From assembly GCA_015501055.1 (NCBI GenBank), contig JADNYV010000906.1, forward strand, positions 1 through 13,108: a stretch of 13,108 nt of DNA, read 5' to 3'. The notes beneath the pieces were generated by a model that was given only the letters and a program-made list of their open reading frames with translations, did not search any database and was not told the origin of the DNA. The translations under genes were made by a program, and so were the position numbers. The DNA comes from Mucidula mucida (taxonomy: Eukaryota > Basidiomycota > Agaricomycetes > Agaricales > Physalacriaceae). This document shows, in pieces, positions 1 to 7,777 of this stretch (the first letter of the stretch is position 1; each line of letters starts with the position of its first letter).

Positions 1-218
1 CTTCTATGATCCGCTTAACTTTTTTGTGAACTTTTTGGCAGCCATTCGTGTACAAGAGTGCCACGCAGGTCATGGTCTCTTACGACGACGCGACGTCCTT
101 CCAGGCGAAGGGCAACTACATCACGAAGAGCGGATTGAAGGGGTTCGCGATGTGGCACATCGCCGGCGATTCTGATGACATACTGTTGGATGCCATTAAC
201 AGTGCGCTTGATGCGTAA
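1..218 (+). CDS. GH18 chitinase, 3' end only (partial)
   Basis: Positions 1-41 read as the end of an intron: a branch-like cttaac, a T-rich tract and an acceptor ggcag ending at 41. The last exon, 42-218, encodes 58 residues and a TAA stop. It includes VMVSYDD, then GFAMWHIAGDSDDILLDAI near the end. This pattern (substrate-contacting Tyr-Asp, a last beta strand with a conserved Trp, then a helix starting DDILLDAI) is typical of the C-terminal end of the GH18 TIM barrel in secreted fungal chitinases, which hydrolyse beta-1,4 links in chitin. The catalytic DxxDxDxE motif would lie to the left, outside the window. Its C-terminus differs clearly from the other chitinase here (5935-7454), so the two belong to different GH18 subgroups and are not a recent duplication. 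No carbohydrate-binding module follows the barrel. Confidence 0.82.
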
Positions 219-599
219 TAACGTGTTCCGTCTTTCACGCTTTCACGATCGCTATGTTTATCATTATTGGTACAGTACAAGTATGTTGTATATTAGATGA
301 AACAAGGGTCTGCGACGCCTTTACTATATCTCTAAACCTGGTCAATTTTCAGATTTACCCTGACGTCTTCTCTGGAGGTGCTTGTTAGCTGCTTCGAGAT
401 CCATTGGTACCATACTTGACCTTTCTCCTTCCCGCAACGAGTGTGCATCCCAGTTTTTGCACCATCAAATCATTGATTTGATGGTGCAAAAACTGGGATG
501 CACACTTTTGAAATCATGTCCTCTGCGCCGTTGCATGGCGAGTCTCGATGAACGGATAGCTAATTACTAACGCATATATCCCGACACACAAGCCTTCCA
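219..599. other. Intergenic stretch downstream of the partial chitinase
   Basis: Contains the presumed 3' UTR of the left-hand chitinase and the perfect palindrome at 440-506. A short open frame across 382-570 exists only because it runs through the palindrome and has no protein-like features. Nothing else is recognisable. Confidence 0.6.
440..506. repeat. Perfect 67-nt palindrome (33-nt arms, 1-nt centre)
   Basis: The arm at 440-472 and the arm at 474-506 are exact reverse complements around a single T at 473. The left arm begins with gtgtgcatcccag at 441 and the right arm ends with ctgggatgcacac at 505. Pairing stops at the next positions outward except for one possible G-T pair. In RNA this would be an almost loopless hairpin, so at least the central few pairs would have to open. 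There is no poly-T terminator pattern and no target-site duplication that I can see. Confidence 0.95.
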
Positions 600-1391
600 A
601 TGCACTGGTCGAAACAATATGCAAACAGAGCGTGTACTTACTCAGATTGCTTGCGGCACGTCACCGTGGGAGTTGGACCCACAACCTTGATTGGTCATCC
701 GTTGATCCCTCAAATCTCTCAAAAGAGTTTGTTCTGTCCCGTCGTGAGTCGCACCATCTTCATCGTTCTGCTCCTAGTCGCGATCGCGATCACTTGTTGC
801 ATGGCCAGACGTTCCTGGGAACTCCTCTTCGATGATCCTTGGGGCAACGCAGATGCATTCCTCCCCAAATGTCCCCTCATCGCTAAGCTGCTGCGAGCGC
901 TTCTTCCCGGCATATCAAATATGGGGTTCTCCATATCCACCAGGCCCATCTACTACTCTGTCGATGGAAATCAAGTCCAGCTGTCTGCTACTCCTCTCAC
1001 TAGCCGCCGAGTAGGCGGCCCTGTCACCGCGGACTTTTTCATTGAAGCTGTTCCCGAGGATTGTTTCATTGGCGTCATAGACAATGATGTCGAAAAATTT
1101 GGATTGGCCAAACCCACTCTTCCGGTTGGAACGGTGGACGACGTGCACACCACCGCCAGCCCCCGCCGTAATGCCGGACACGCACGAGGACTCGGCGATT
1201 TGTTCGTCATCAGCAGCTCACCAGTCGTGATCAGTCGTTTACTTTTCGTCGCCTGCCATTTCACCCATCTTTCCTCAGCGATCCACTACGACCAGCAGTT
1301 CACCGCTGGTAGGTCACCACCCTTCATAGTCCGTTCATCACTCCCCCAATGTCCCCGGATCGCTAGGCTCTTGCGAGACTACTTCTTATAG
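600..1391 (+). CDS. Uncertain 263-residue reading frame with one membrane segment
   Basis: An open frame of 263 codons starts at ATG 600 and stops at TAG 1389-1391. I do not recognise the product. Near residues 52-68 it has a strongly hydrophobic run, TIFIVLLLVAIAITCCM, that could be a membrane helix. The rest is low in recognisable motifs. A short motif occurs twice, LPKCPLIAKLLR near residue 88 and LPQCPRIARLLR near residue 248. The same interval is also stop-poor on the minus strand (open at 719-949, 915-1181 and 971-1264), so length alone is weak support. It could be a real lineage-specific gene, a decayed gene or chance. No convincing TATA box or introns were found. Confidence 0.25.
   Translation: MHWSKQYANRACTYSDCLRHVTVGVGPTTLIGHPLIPQISQKSLFCPVVSRTIFIVLLLVAIAITCCMARRSWELLFDDPWGNADAFLPKCPLIAKLLRALLPGISNMGFSISTRPIYYSVDGNQVQLSATPLTSRRVGGPVTADFFIEAVPEDCFIGVIDNDVEKFGLAKPTLPVGTVDDVHTTASPRRNAGHARGLGDLFVISSSPVVISRLLFVACHFTHLSSAIHYDQQFTAGRSPPFIVRSSLPQCPRIARLLRDYFL
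861..904 (+). repeat. Direct repeat, copy 1 of 2 (partner 1341-1384)
   Basis: About 40 nt beginning ctccccaaatgtcccc is repeated imperfectly at 1341-1384 beginning ctcccccaatgtcccc. The offset is 480 nt, a multiple of three, so both copies fall in the same plus-strand frame. Similarity drops off on both sides. Confidence 0.6.
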
Positions 1392-1733
1392 GTTTTGCCT
1401 ATTTACCCGCCCCATTTTCACCTCTGTTGACGTCTCACCCCCTTCACTGGCAGTCAAGTGGGCCCCGACGTTTTCATCCTTGCTGTTCTACGGTTGTGAC
1501 ATTGGTGCCACGCACAGTGATTCTAAGAATTCGAGCACATCAGAAGCTTGGTCAGTTCCAAAGGCAGGGCAGCAAATCTGCTAGGCTTGATTGAGGCTTG
1601 AGATGAGAGCCTTAACGACCCACGTCTTGCCGCCACCAGTAGCGCTATGCACTCACTAGTCAATTTCCATTTTTCTCGTTCATGATCCATTATTTTTGGT
1701 TTCTTAACAGTTCACCTTTGGACTTGGTAGTTG
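1392..1733. other. Gene-poor stretch, nothing firm
   Basis: No supported gene. On the minus strand, 1643-1581 reads ATGGGKTWVVKAL and then meets a stop. This resembles a nucleotide-binding P-loop, but the frame is only about 20 codons long. The last part (about 1660-1733) may be a badly decayed continuation of the prenyltransferase-like relic that follows. Confidence 0.4.
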
Positions 1734-1890
1734 CATGAATATACTCATTTCCTGAATTCATTGGCCATATTAGCTATGCGAAATATTTTTGGGTGTATTC
1801 GTCAAGGGATTAATCAAGCGTCCCCGACACCGATGTCGCGCACATATATGGCGACCACGCGTTGAACTTTGAGCACTTGGGGAACTACTT
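1734..1890 (+). pseudogene. Relic of the prenyltransferase 3' flank
   Basis: Two anchors match the sequence just downstream of prenyltransferase copy A, in the same order and at almost the same spacing. The first is catgaatatac at 1734, followed by a CCTGA; it matches 4930. The second is gtccccgacaccgatgtc at 1820-1837, which matches 5014-5031 with one mismatch. The anchors are 86 nt apart here and 84 nt apart at copy A. After the second anchor, a tatggcg and a ttgaactttgag also resemble the flank of copy C (minus strand, 10049 downward). No convincing coding exon of the enzyme remains upstream. I read this as the leftover end of a fourth copy, or an independent copy of the shared flank. Confidence 0.55.
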
Positions 1891-2391
1891 CGTTGGGGAG
1901 GCCACCTTGATCCCTTCCCGGACAGTATCTTAGTCAGCGGCAGCGCGCTTGTTTTCGCGCCACCATCATGCCTTCCTATTCGAGTGAGTTCGACGACCGG
2001 CACCCGTCGCTTTCAAGTTCGACGTACCTCCAGACTTGCTGTGTACTCTAGATCCCTGACGTCCGATGTAATTTGCTCGGTTATTGGCAGACGAGTCTTC
2101 TAGGTGTTCAGGAACTAACAATCACCCTTTGTTCGTCATGCTTTCTCGAGATGGGCCCGTCACACTATAGGGGATTGAACCTACCTCCGTTTGGCCTGAA
2201 TCACAACGTGTGGGCAGTCTCCCCAATCCTCATGTTTCGACGCGTTTATGCTCATTTGGGATGATCCATCAATTCCCTTCTCGCCGTTTTGTTATTCTCG
2301 TCTATTGTAGGTGCCTTGATTCTCTCACAACAGCACTCAAGGCTTCCCACACCCCATCGTCAAGGACGGCGCTTAGGCATGCCCCCTCTCG
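1891..2391. other. Gene-poor stretch
   Basis: No supported gene. An ATG at 1968 in a good start context (caccatcATGCC) opens a 24-codon frame, MPSYSSEFDDRHPSLSSS and onward, with a GTGAGT donor-like site inside it. No following exon could be assigned. Other open frames here are short and featureless. Confidence 0.4.
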
Positions 2392-2398
2392 TTATAAG
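2392..2398 (+). promoter_or_regulatory. TATA-like element of the small three-exon gene
   Basis: ttataag lies about 83-89 nt upstream of the ATG at 2481 and is followed by pyrimidine-rich leader sequence, a usual layout for a fungal core promoter. Confidence 0.4.
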
Positions 2399-2480
2399 AG
2401 TGTGATTGTCTTAACAGTCCTTAACAGTCTTTTCCCCCCAAACGCCACTATCGCGACACGTTGCTTTTCAAATCACTACA

Positions 2481-2807
2481 ATGCTTGAGTTCCTTAACAA
2501 GCAGCCTCCGCCACCAAATTACATGGTTAGTACATTCATCGCCTGTATGCAGACGTCTGATCAGTGGCACAAAGCACCAATATGTGCGCATCTACGCTCC
2601 CGACCGCCATGATCCTTACCACAGGATTCATAACGACTGGGGCTACGTGTTCGGATACGATAATTCCGTAAGTAACGTTTCCTAGTACCCAAGTTTGTTT
2701 GCTTGACTGAATGATGCCCTCAGAGACGAGGTCTGGTTTATATCGTAAGGACACAGGATAACGAGAGAGTGAATCTCCCGCCACATCAGCTGAGGCCTTT
2801 TAGCTGA
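2481..2807 (+). CDS. Small three-exon gene, 73-residue conserved-looking protein
   Basis: The exons are 2481-2525, 2575-2667 and 2724-2807. Intron 1 (49 nt) has donor GTTAGT, branch-like CTGAT and acceptor AAG. Intron 2 (56 nt) has donor GTAAGT, branch-like TTGACTGA and acceptor CAG. Both are phase 0, and all three exons join into one frame ending at TGA 2805-2807. The protein starts MLEFLNKQPPPPNYM. Residues 37-72 have alternating hydrophobic and polar residues (WGYVFGYDNS, then GLVYIVRTQDNE) and end NLPPHQLRPFS. This resembles a small SH3/Tudor-like beta barrel, but that is inference from pattern only and I cannot name the family. The AAG acceptor of intron 1 is less usual; the earlier CAG sites at 2550-2552 and 2562-2564 would break the frame. 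The start was chosen for its context (ctacaATGc), the TATA-like site upstream and the coherent splice phases. Confidence 0.6.
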
Positions 2808-3529
2808 AGTTCGTCTGTTCTTCCCGTTCTCAATCTATTTATCTCATCAAGACCCTTATCATCTAGGGCAAGACTCGCTGTGTCGTCCCGCCTGTGTGCA
2901 TACCATTTCATAATATCTATCGGACTTGTATGTACTACCTGAATCACTGTATCATAACCATGGTCTTGCTGTTATAAGATATGTTCTCTTCCATTGGCAG
3001 CATACCTGCACTGTCATTTTTGGATTTCAGCGGAAGCAAGCAACCACAACGATAAGATAAGATAAGCTCAGACTGATCCTGGTTCGCAACTGCTTTTGCA
3101 ACAACGACCATGACTGAAGCTTGAATTGCGCCTGTGTTAGCTGCTAGGGACTCGCAGAATGGACGCTCACCCAGAATCTACTTCTTGTGGCCATATATTC
3201 TTCCTCGTGAATTCCTGCCTTTCAAATTCGGAAACACCACTGCGACCTTTCCATCGTAGCGCGTCCATCTTGGGCGGCCAGAAAGAGAAATGCGTTCACT
3301 TCTCGCTCTTCATATGCGGTGTTCAGTGGCAAATCACTCACGTGTTGAGTTGGCCATCTACACGCTAGTCGTAAAAGTTGATGACAACCTTCCCATGGCG
3401 CTTAACTTTCATCAAGACAAATGCGTCTTTCGAGTTCTGCGCCACGCAGCTTTCAGCGGCGACATCATAGGAACTCGTGCTCCGAACGCAGCTTACCAGT
3501 CATGCAATCCATCATAATGGCCGACTCGA
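2808..3529. other. Gene-poor stretch with a GATAA repeat
   Basis: Presumed 3' UTR of the small gene followed by intergenic DNA. The only clear feature is three tandem GATAA units at 3051-3066. Several open frames of 60-75 codons (3159-3517) overlap one another and show no domain pattern. Confidence 0.5.
3051..3066 (+). repeat. Triple GATAA tandem repeat
   Basis: gataagataagataag: three directly repeated cores of the type bound by fungal GATA zinc-finger regulators. A two-unit version lies in the promoter of the complete chitinase (7626-7635, minus strand). Confidence 0.6.
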
Positions 3530-3828
3530 CATATGGAGATGCGGGCGCAATGCTTCGACAAAATTAACATCGCCAGATCTTGATCGAGCGGGCTGTCGGT
3601 TAGCACAGATTTACGGTAAGTCCGTTTGTCAGAGATCTGTGATTCGCCGTCATACGTTGCGTTTAGAGATCTGGCACGACATTCCGACTCGCATCATGCT
3701 GGCGTTGAATACACAAGCTTTCGCGTCCAAGTTCGACCAAGGCAGCGCCCAATGGACGTATATAATCGAAGGTCTCACAGGTTTTCATCTCCAGAATTCT
3801 CCGGCTTCTACATCCAGTCGAGCATAAC
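3530..3828 (+). promoter_or_regulatory. Upstream region of prenyltransferase copy A, shared with copies B and C
   Basis: Although more diverged, this region lines up with the regions upstream of copies B and C. Shared blocks are gatgcgggcgcaa (about 284 nt before the ATG here, about 286 nt in C), gactcgcatca, a tccaagt core, cagcgccca and the TATA box. A and C also share a cgctggcg/tgctggcg block that B lacks. Confidence 0.6.
3759..3765 (+). promoter_or_regulatory. TATA box of prenyltransferase copy A
   Basis: TATATAA lies about 65-70 nt before the ATG at 3829. It is preceded by cagcgccca and a cg dinucleotide, matching the equivalent sites of copies B and C. Confidence 0.7.
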
Positions 3829-4907
3829 ATGTCTTCTCCTGTTGCTTCCTACTTTGCTCTTTCCGCCCAAGCTCCAGTGGCTATCAAGTCGCTGATGCAG
3901 TCCGTGCTCTCAAAGGTTTCGACCCTTCAGTCTTTGTTTGCAGTTCCACCTGCGACTGAGCTGCAAGCTTGCTGGGAACTTTGCCGTCTTCAGAACGGCA
4001 TTGGGTGCGCGACGGTTTTCATTCCAGTCGGTAAGCCAGTATCCCACATTCACTAGGAAAGCTATGCTGACTTTCTTTCTGCAGCTTGGTCCATCGCCAT
4101 GGTCTATCATGCGCAAGCCAATCTCACTGGTCTCGAGGCCCTCACACGTGCTTTCATCCACTTCTTTCTCTGCATCGGAATTAAACGTTTGGTACGTGAC
4201 CGCGTTCTCACTCAACTCGTCAAAGACTGACTTGTCCTTAAACAGATCATGACCATTGATGATATCCTCGACTATGATATTGATGCCAACGTCGAGCGAA
4301 CGAAGAAGCGCGCACTTCCTCGCGGGGCCATCTCCATCGAGGAGCATTGTACAGGATACTAACATCTACTTCAGTCTTGCTATTTCGATGACCGTCTGGC
4401 CACTCTACGTACTCTACCCCACTTGCAAACGATGGATGTCATTTGCACCAGTCCCTCTTCATGGGCTGGGCTGACCTCACGAAAGAGGGCCGTGTCGCCT
4501 TTGACGCCCTCATGCCCATCTACATCGGCGCTCTCTTATGGACCATCACGTACGAGACAGTGTACCAGCACCAGGACAAGGTTGATGACGTGAAGATTGG
4601 CATGAAATCACTCGCCATCTTCTGCGGAAAATACACGATCCCTGTGTGCACCGCCACGACTATTGGATTCGGTGCGTTTATGGCATATGGTGGATGGGTA
4701 AATGGACATGGGTTCATTTACTACACTGCTGTCGCCGCCGCCACGGCAATCCTCTTAAAGAACCTCATGATCACCGACATCGACACACCCAAGCAGTGCA
4801 TGAACTTCTTCCTTCTCACACCCACTATCGGAAACATCATCCTTGGAGGGCTTGTTGTCGACGCAATTACTCACAGAATTGTGGAAGGCATTCCTCTTCT
4901 TCTCTAG
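3829..4907 (+). pseudogene. UbiA-type prenyltransferase copy A, disrupted
   Basis: Exon 1 (3829-4030), exon 2 (4085-4191) and the first part of exon 3 (from 4246) splice cleanly and match copy B. They encode MSSPVASYFALSAQAP and onward, and the first aspartate-rich motif DDILDYDID, followed by VERTKKR. Right after GAISIE a deletion of roughly 95 bp has removed the rest of exon 3, the intron 3 donor and the 5' part of intron 3; reading on meets TAA at 4360-4362. A second deletion of 26 nt in exon 4 (CCCTC joined to TTCATGG near 4454) shifts the frame. The distal part of exon 4 is intact to TAG 4905-4907, including the second motif HQDKVDD. A full enzyme cannot be made, though truncated transcripts are possible. 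The sequence is otherwise close to B and C, so inactivation is fairly recent. Confidence 0.85.
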
Positions 4908-5135
4908 CCCTTGTATACCCTTGTATTACCATGAATATACCCGCTCCTGATGTGCATTTGTGAAGCGACAAGTCTAATTCTACGCGAACTCGTCCCCCGC
5001 AGATCATTGGTCAGTCCCCGACACGGATGTCAGATCCTCAAAAGTATGACGGCCCCGAGTCGGGATTTAAGTCGCCGTGCGACGAGATTGGAGTTATCGA
5101 TGGCTCACTTCGCCCGGTCGTGATGTACTCTGGCG
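4908..5135 (+). repeat. 3' flank of copy A, shared with copy C
   Basis: Downstream of the stop, cttgtataccctt, catgaatatac, tcattggtcagt, cccgacacgg, ggccccgagtcgggattt and ccgtgcgacga all recur downstream of copy C (minus strand, 10170 down to about 9930) in the same order. A short frame here starts MSDPQKYDGPESGF at 5027 and ends after 38 codons, matching the start of the longer frame next to copy C. Amino-acid changes between the two are as frequent as silent ones, so coding is doubtful. Confidence 0.7.
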
Positions 5136-5934
5136 GATTTTGATAAGCGAGCGCGCCGAAAGCTGGAAGGAAGTCTGCCGTTCATTGCGTCGCCGTGGCG
5201 CCCGCCACACTCCATACTTAGAAGTACCTGCGGAGTCGCCGCGTCAGACGGATGATGGATAAATACGTTAATGACTGAGAAAACTACTTAACTGAATGTC
5301 GCTAAGCGTATCATACAAAGAAGAAAACATACTCTAGACGAGACATACAATTCTTGGATGATGGGTGGCAGGCTCATTTCGATATTGAGGAGGAACTAGT
5401 ATGGGAAACTCTAGGAAGTCGCAAAGCTTGTCACAAGTACAAGTCAAGACTGTCAGAAGAATCTGCTGGTCAATGCATAAGCACTTTAACGGAGGCCAAT
5501 TAGGCCGAGAGCGAAAGTGGCCAGGTTTCGGTAGGCGAAGATGGTTTCCCGCCGTCTCTTTACGTCTGCCGCGCCGTGCGCCACACATAGCAGGCTTCGT
5601 AGTTACCTATCCCGAAGAAGCAGCTCAAGAAGCTGCGGGGTACGTATTGAATACTTGTTTAGTTTGTAAACGAAAGCCGACACTACGTTGTGAATGGCTA
5701 CGACAAAAAAGCATTTTATTTACGCAAAGTGCTACTAGGGACACAAGCCATCAGAGTTGGGAGCGGGGGGAATGAATGATAAAGAATGGTATGTGTGCTA
5801 AAAGTACAGCTGCAGAGAGCTGCAGCGAAAAATAGCTTCATATATTACGCCGTGTTGACAAAAAAAGGATCATTCAGCAATCACTCAATTCCCTTTAGTG
5901 CTACAAATTTGTCTGTATGCATGTACAATGTTGA
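5136..5934. other. Intergenic stretch between copy A and the chitinase
   Basis: The 3' ends of copy A (+) and the chitinase (-) face each other across this region. A 124-codon plus-strand frame at 5401-5775 is rich in Arg, Lys and Trp, has no recognisable domain and ends in AT-rich sequence, so I do not call it a gene. Positions 5786-5934 are probably the chitinase 3' UTR. Confidence 0.5.
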
Positions 5935-7454
5935 TCAAGGCATTCCCTTCTTCATATTCTCAAACCTGCTCCCCTCATAATGCAGCCAATTCGTCTCGTG
6001 CGTCTTCAAACCTCCCATGGCGTCCTTGACGACCCTCACCAAGCTCTGACCAGGCTGCGGCTCCTTGCCAAACCCACCCTCCATCCCATCTCTCGACGAA
6101 CCTTTATCGCCCGAAAGCTCCCAAAACATGCTTCCGCCAAGACCCATCTTGCGAATCCATTCGCCTTTCCACCGACCGACTTCCTCTGTATCAAACGAAA
6201 CCATCTCTTTCGTAGAGTAATCATACGTCCAACTCGCCTTGGCTTGCTCGTCGCGATGGACATTGGATCCAGGCAAAGGAAGCGCGCGGTAGTCGTATAC
6301 TCCCGCCTCCCATGAACCCTGACCTATGCCATTAAAAGGCGACCCGGGGCCTTGCGTGTTGGTAAACGAGCGACCATATAACGGGATGCCGAGGATCAAC
6401 TTGGCGGGGTTGACACCAGCCGAAACGTAGAAGCCAACAGCGTGCGACGCAGAGATGGGCGGGCCAAAGAGGTTTGCTTGGTGATTGGCAATGGAATCCC
6501 ACGAGCCGGAAAAGTCGTAGGCCATGAGATTCCAAAAGTCGAGCGAGGCGTCCATCTCACGAACACGGAGTTTCTGGTAGTTGTCCGGTCCGCATGGCGC
6601 GGCGATGGTGAGAAGGAAACGGTAGTTGGCGCGCTTTTGGGCGGCGTGGTGATCGAGGGCAGCGCGGAGCTCGCGCAGCAGGTCGACATAACCGCGAGCC
6701 TGATCATCGTTCTGAGGATACTCGTAGTCGATATCAAGGCCGTCTAGACCGTAGTCTTCGAGGAGCTGGACAGAAGATCGCACGAACTCAGCTCTGAGAG
6801 CAGGATTCACGACGACAGGGTGGAACGAGGGGGAATATGTCCATCCACCGATAGACAGGAGAAGTTTGAGATGGCGATTTGCTTTCTTGAGGTTGTATAT
6901 CGCCTTGAAGTTGCCGTAAAGGTTGGTCCCCACGTCATTCCAGGAATCGCCGGGATAATGGATATCCTGGTCAGCCCAGGGATCGGACAGGGAGACTGTG
7001 CCTGTGGCTGGGGCGATGTTGGCAAAGGCGTACAAGATGTGGGTAAGATCTTGTACGGGAATGAGGGAAGGGGGGAATTTGCGACCGTATATGCCCCTAC
7101 AGAGACATTAGGTTGCAGTCAATTAAGGTCTTGTGAAGCGTACCAATTAACGAAGCTAGTTTACGAATCAGTCAAGTCGACTTGAGCGAGAGAAACGACG
7201 TACTATCCAACACTGTATTTGCCCGTCATCGTTTCTGTCTCGTTGCCCTTGTCCAACTCGGAGTCGGGCTCTGAAATGTGATCCGAAGTCGGTAGAGATG
7301 ACCACTGGCCGAGTTTGAAAAAGGCAAAAGCGACAAGGGCGAATGCAGCAGCGAAAAGGGCTATTTGACGCCTTTTGGTAGACGGCGGTGGTGGAGGAGA
7401 TGGAGGATTCTGGTCCGAATCGTCCGTTGCAAGGCGTTCATAAGTAGGTGCCAT
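5935..7454 (-). CDS. GH18 chitinase, membrane-anchored, complete, three exons
   Basis: Exons on the minus strand are 7454-7204, 7155-7144 (12 nt) and 7096-5935, with introns of 48 and 47 nt (donors GTACGT and GTACGC, acceptors TAG). The 474-residue product is predicted to hydrolyse chitin. Residues 1-30 are polar and Pro-rich and end in KRR. Residues 31-48 (IALFAAAFALVAFAFFKLG) form a membrane segment, so it looks like a type II signal anchor with the enzyme outside or in the lumen. The GH18 barrel starts near residue 81 with KYSVGYFVNWGIYGRKF. It contains SIGGW (169-173), the catalytic DGLDIDYE (D206, D209, D211, E213), MAYDF (279-283) and a late conserved Trp in MFWELSGD (W413). All expected active-site residues are present. 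No chitin-binding module is seen. Start chosen as the first ATG of the anchor exon. It lies downstream of, and on the same strand as, prenyltransferase copy B. Confidence 0.9.
7144..7155 (-). other. 12-nt micro-exon of the chitinase
   Basis: CTTCGTTAATTG lies between two introns. It completes a split Tyr codon (TA|C), encodes Phe-Val-Asn and supplies TG of a split Trp codon (TG|G). Without it, the conserved first beta strand GYFVNWGIYGR of the GH18 barrel would be interrupted. Confidence 0.8.
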
Positions 7455-7729
7455 TTAGCACAGCCACGGCATTGCCCTCTGACGTAGTCGACTGCGATCC
7501 GGAGCAAGCTCGCATGTTAGCGCCGGGGACGTTCTGCCAGAGATATGGACAGCGATGAGCAACTCTGCAAGGAAAATAGCTCAAACAACGCCAAAGGAGA
7601 CGCTGATTGAGTGATTGAGATGTGCTTATCTTATCTTAAAGCTAGGTCTAAAATTCTAATTGACATAGAAGCCGAGACGAGTAATCAAGTTTTCAATAAG
7701 GCAGAGCGAAAGCAAAACAGATGGAGATT
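7455..7729 (-). promoter_or_regulatory. Upstream region of the complete chitinase, with paired GATAA sites
   Basis: On the minus strand, GATAAGATAAG (7635-7625) lies about 170-180 nt before the chitinase ATG. GATAA is the core bound by fungal GATA factors, some of which act in nitrogen regulation; such control of the chitinase is inference. No clear TATA box was seen. Similarity to the other prenyltransferase 3' flanks ends at about 7730, so this promoter abuts the repeat boundary. Confidence 0.4.
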
Positions 7730-7777
7730 GGTATATTCAGAAGACTACAAGGGTATAATTACAACACTACTCTCAGA

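Noticed and set aside
382..570. 62-codon plus-strand frame
   Set aside because: It runs straight through the perfect palindrome and has no domain pattern; the palindrome alone explains the open frame.
965..1015. Signal-peptide-like frame MEIKSSCLLLLSLAAE
   Set aside because: It ends at a stop immediately afterwards, and no exon continuing a secreted protein could be identified.
1581..1643. Possible P-loop (ATGGGKTW) on the minus strand, suggesting a helicase fragment
   Set aside because: Only about 20 codons, no further helicase motif in any frame nearby, and a stop follows at once.
1968..2042. ATG in a good context opening a 24-codon frame with a GTGAGT inside
   Set aside because: No second exon with protein-like content and a matching splice phase could be found.
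3910..4365. 151-codon minus-strand frame across copy A
   Set aside because: It is the antisense shadow of the prenyltransferase exons on the plus strand, including their introns.
5401..5775. 124-codon plus-strand frame with a CLVCKRK motif
   Set aside because: Basic, compositionally odd, no second zinc-binding pair, no similarity to anything I know, and it sits between two convergent 3' ends.
5606..5826. Repeated gcagct/agctgc words that could form hairpins
   Set aside because: Six-base arms of this kind occur by chance, and there is no larger structure around them.
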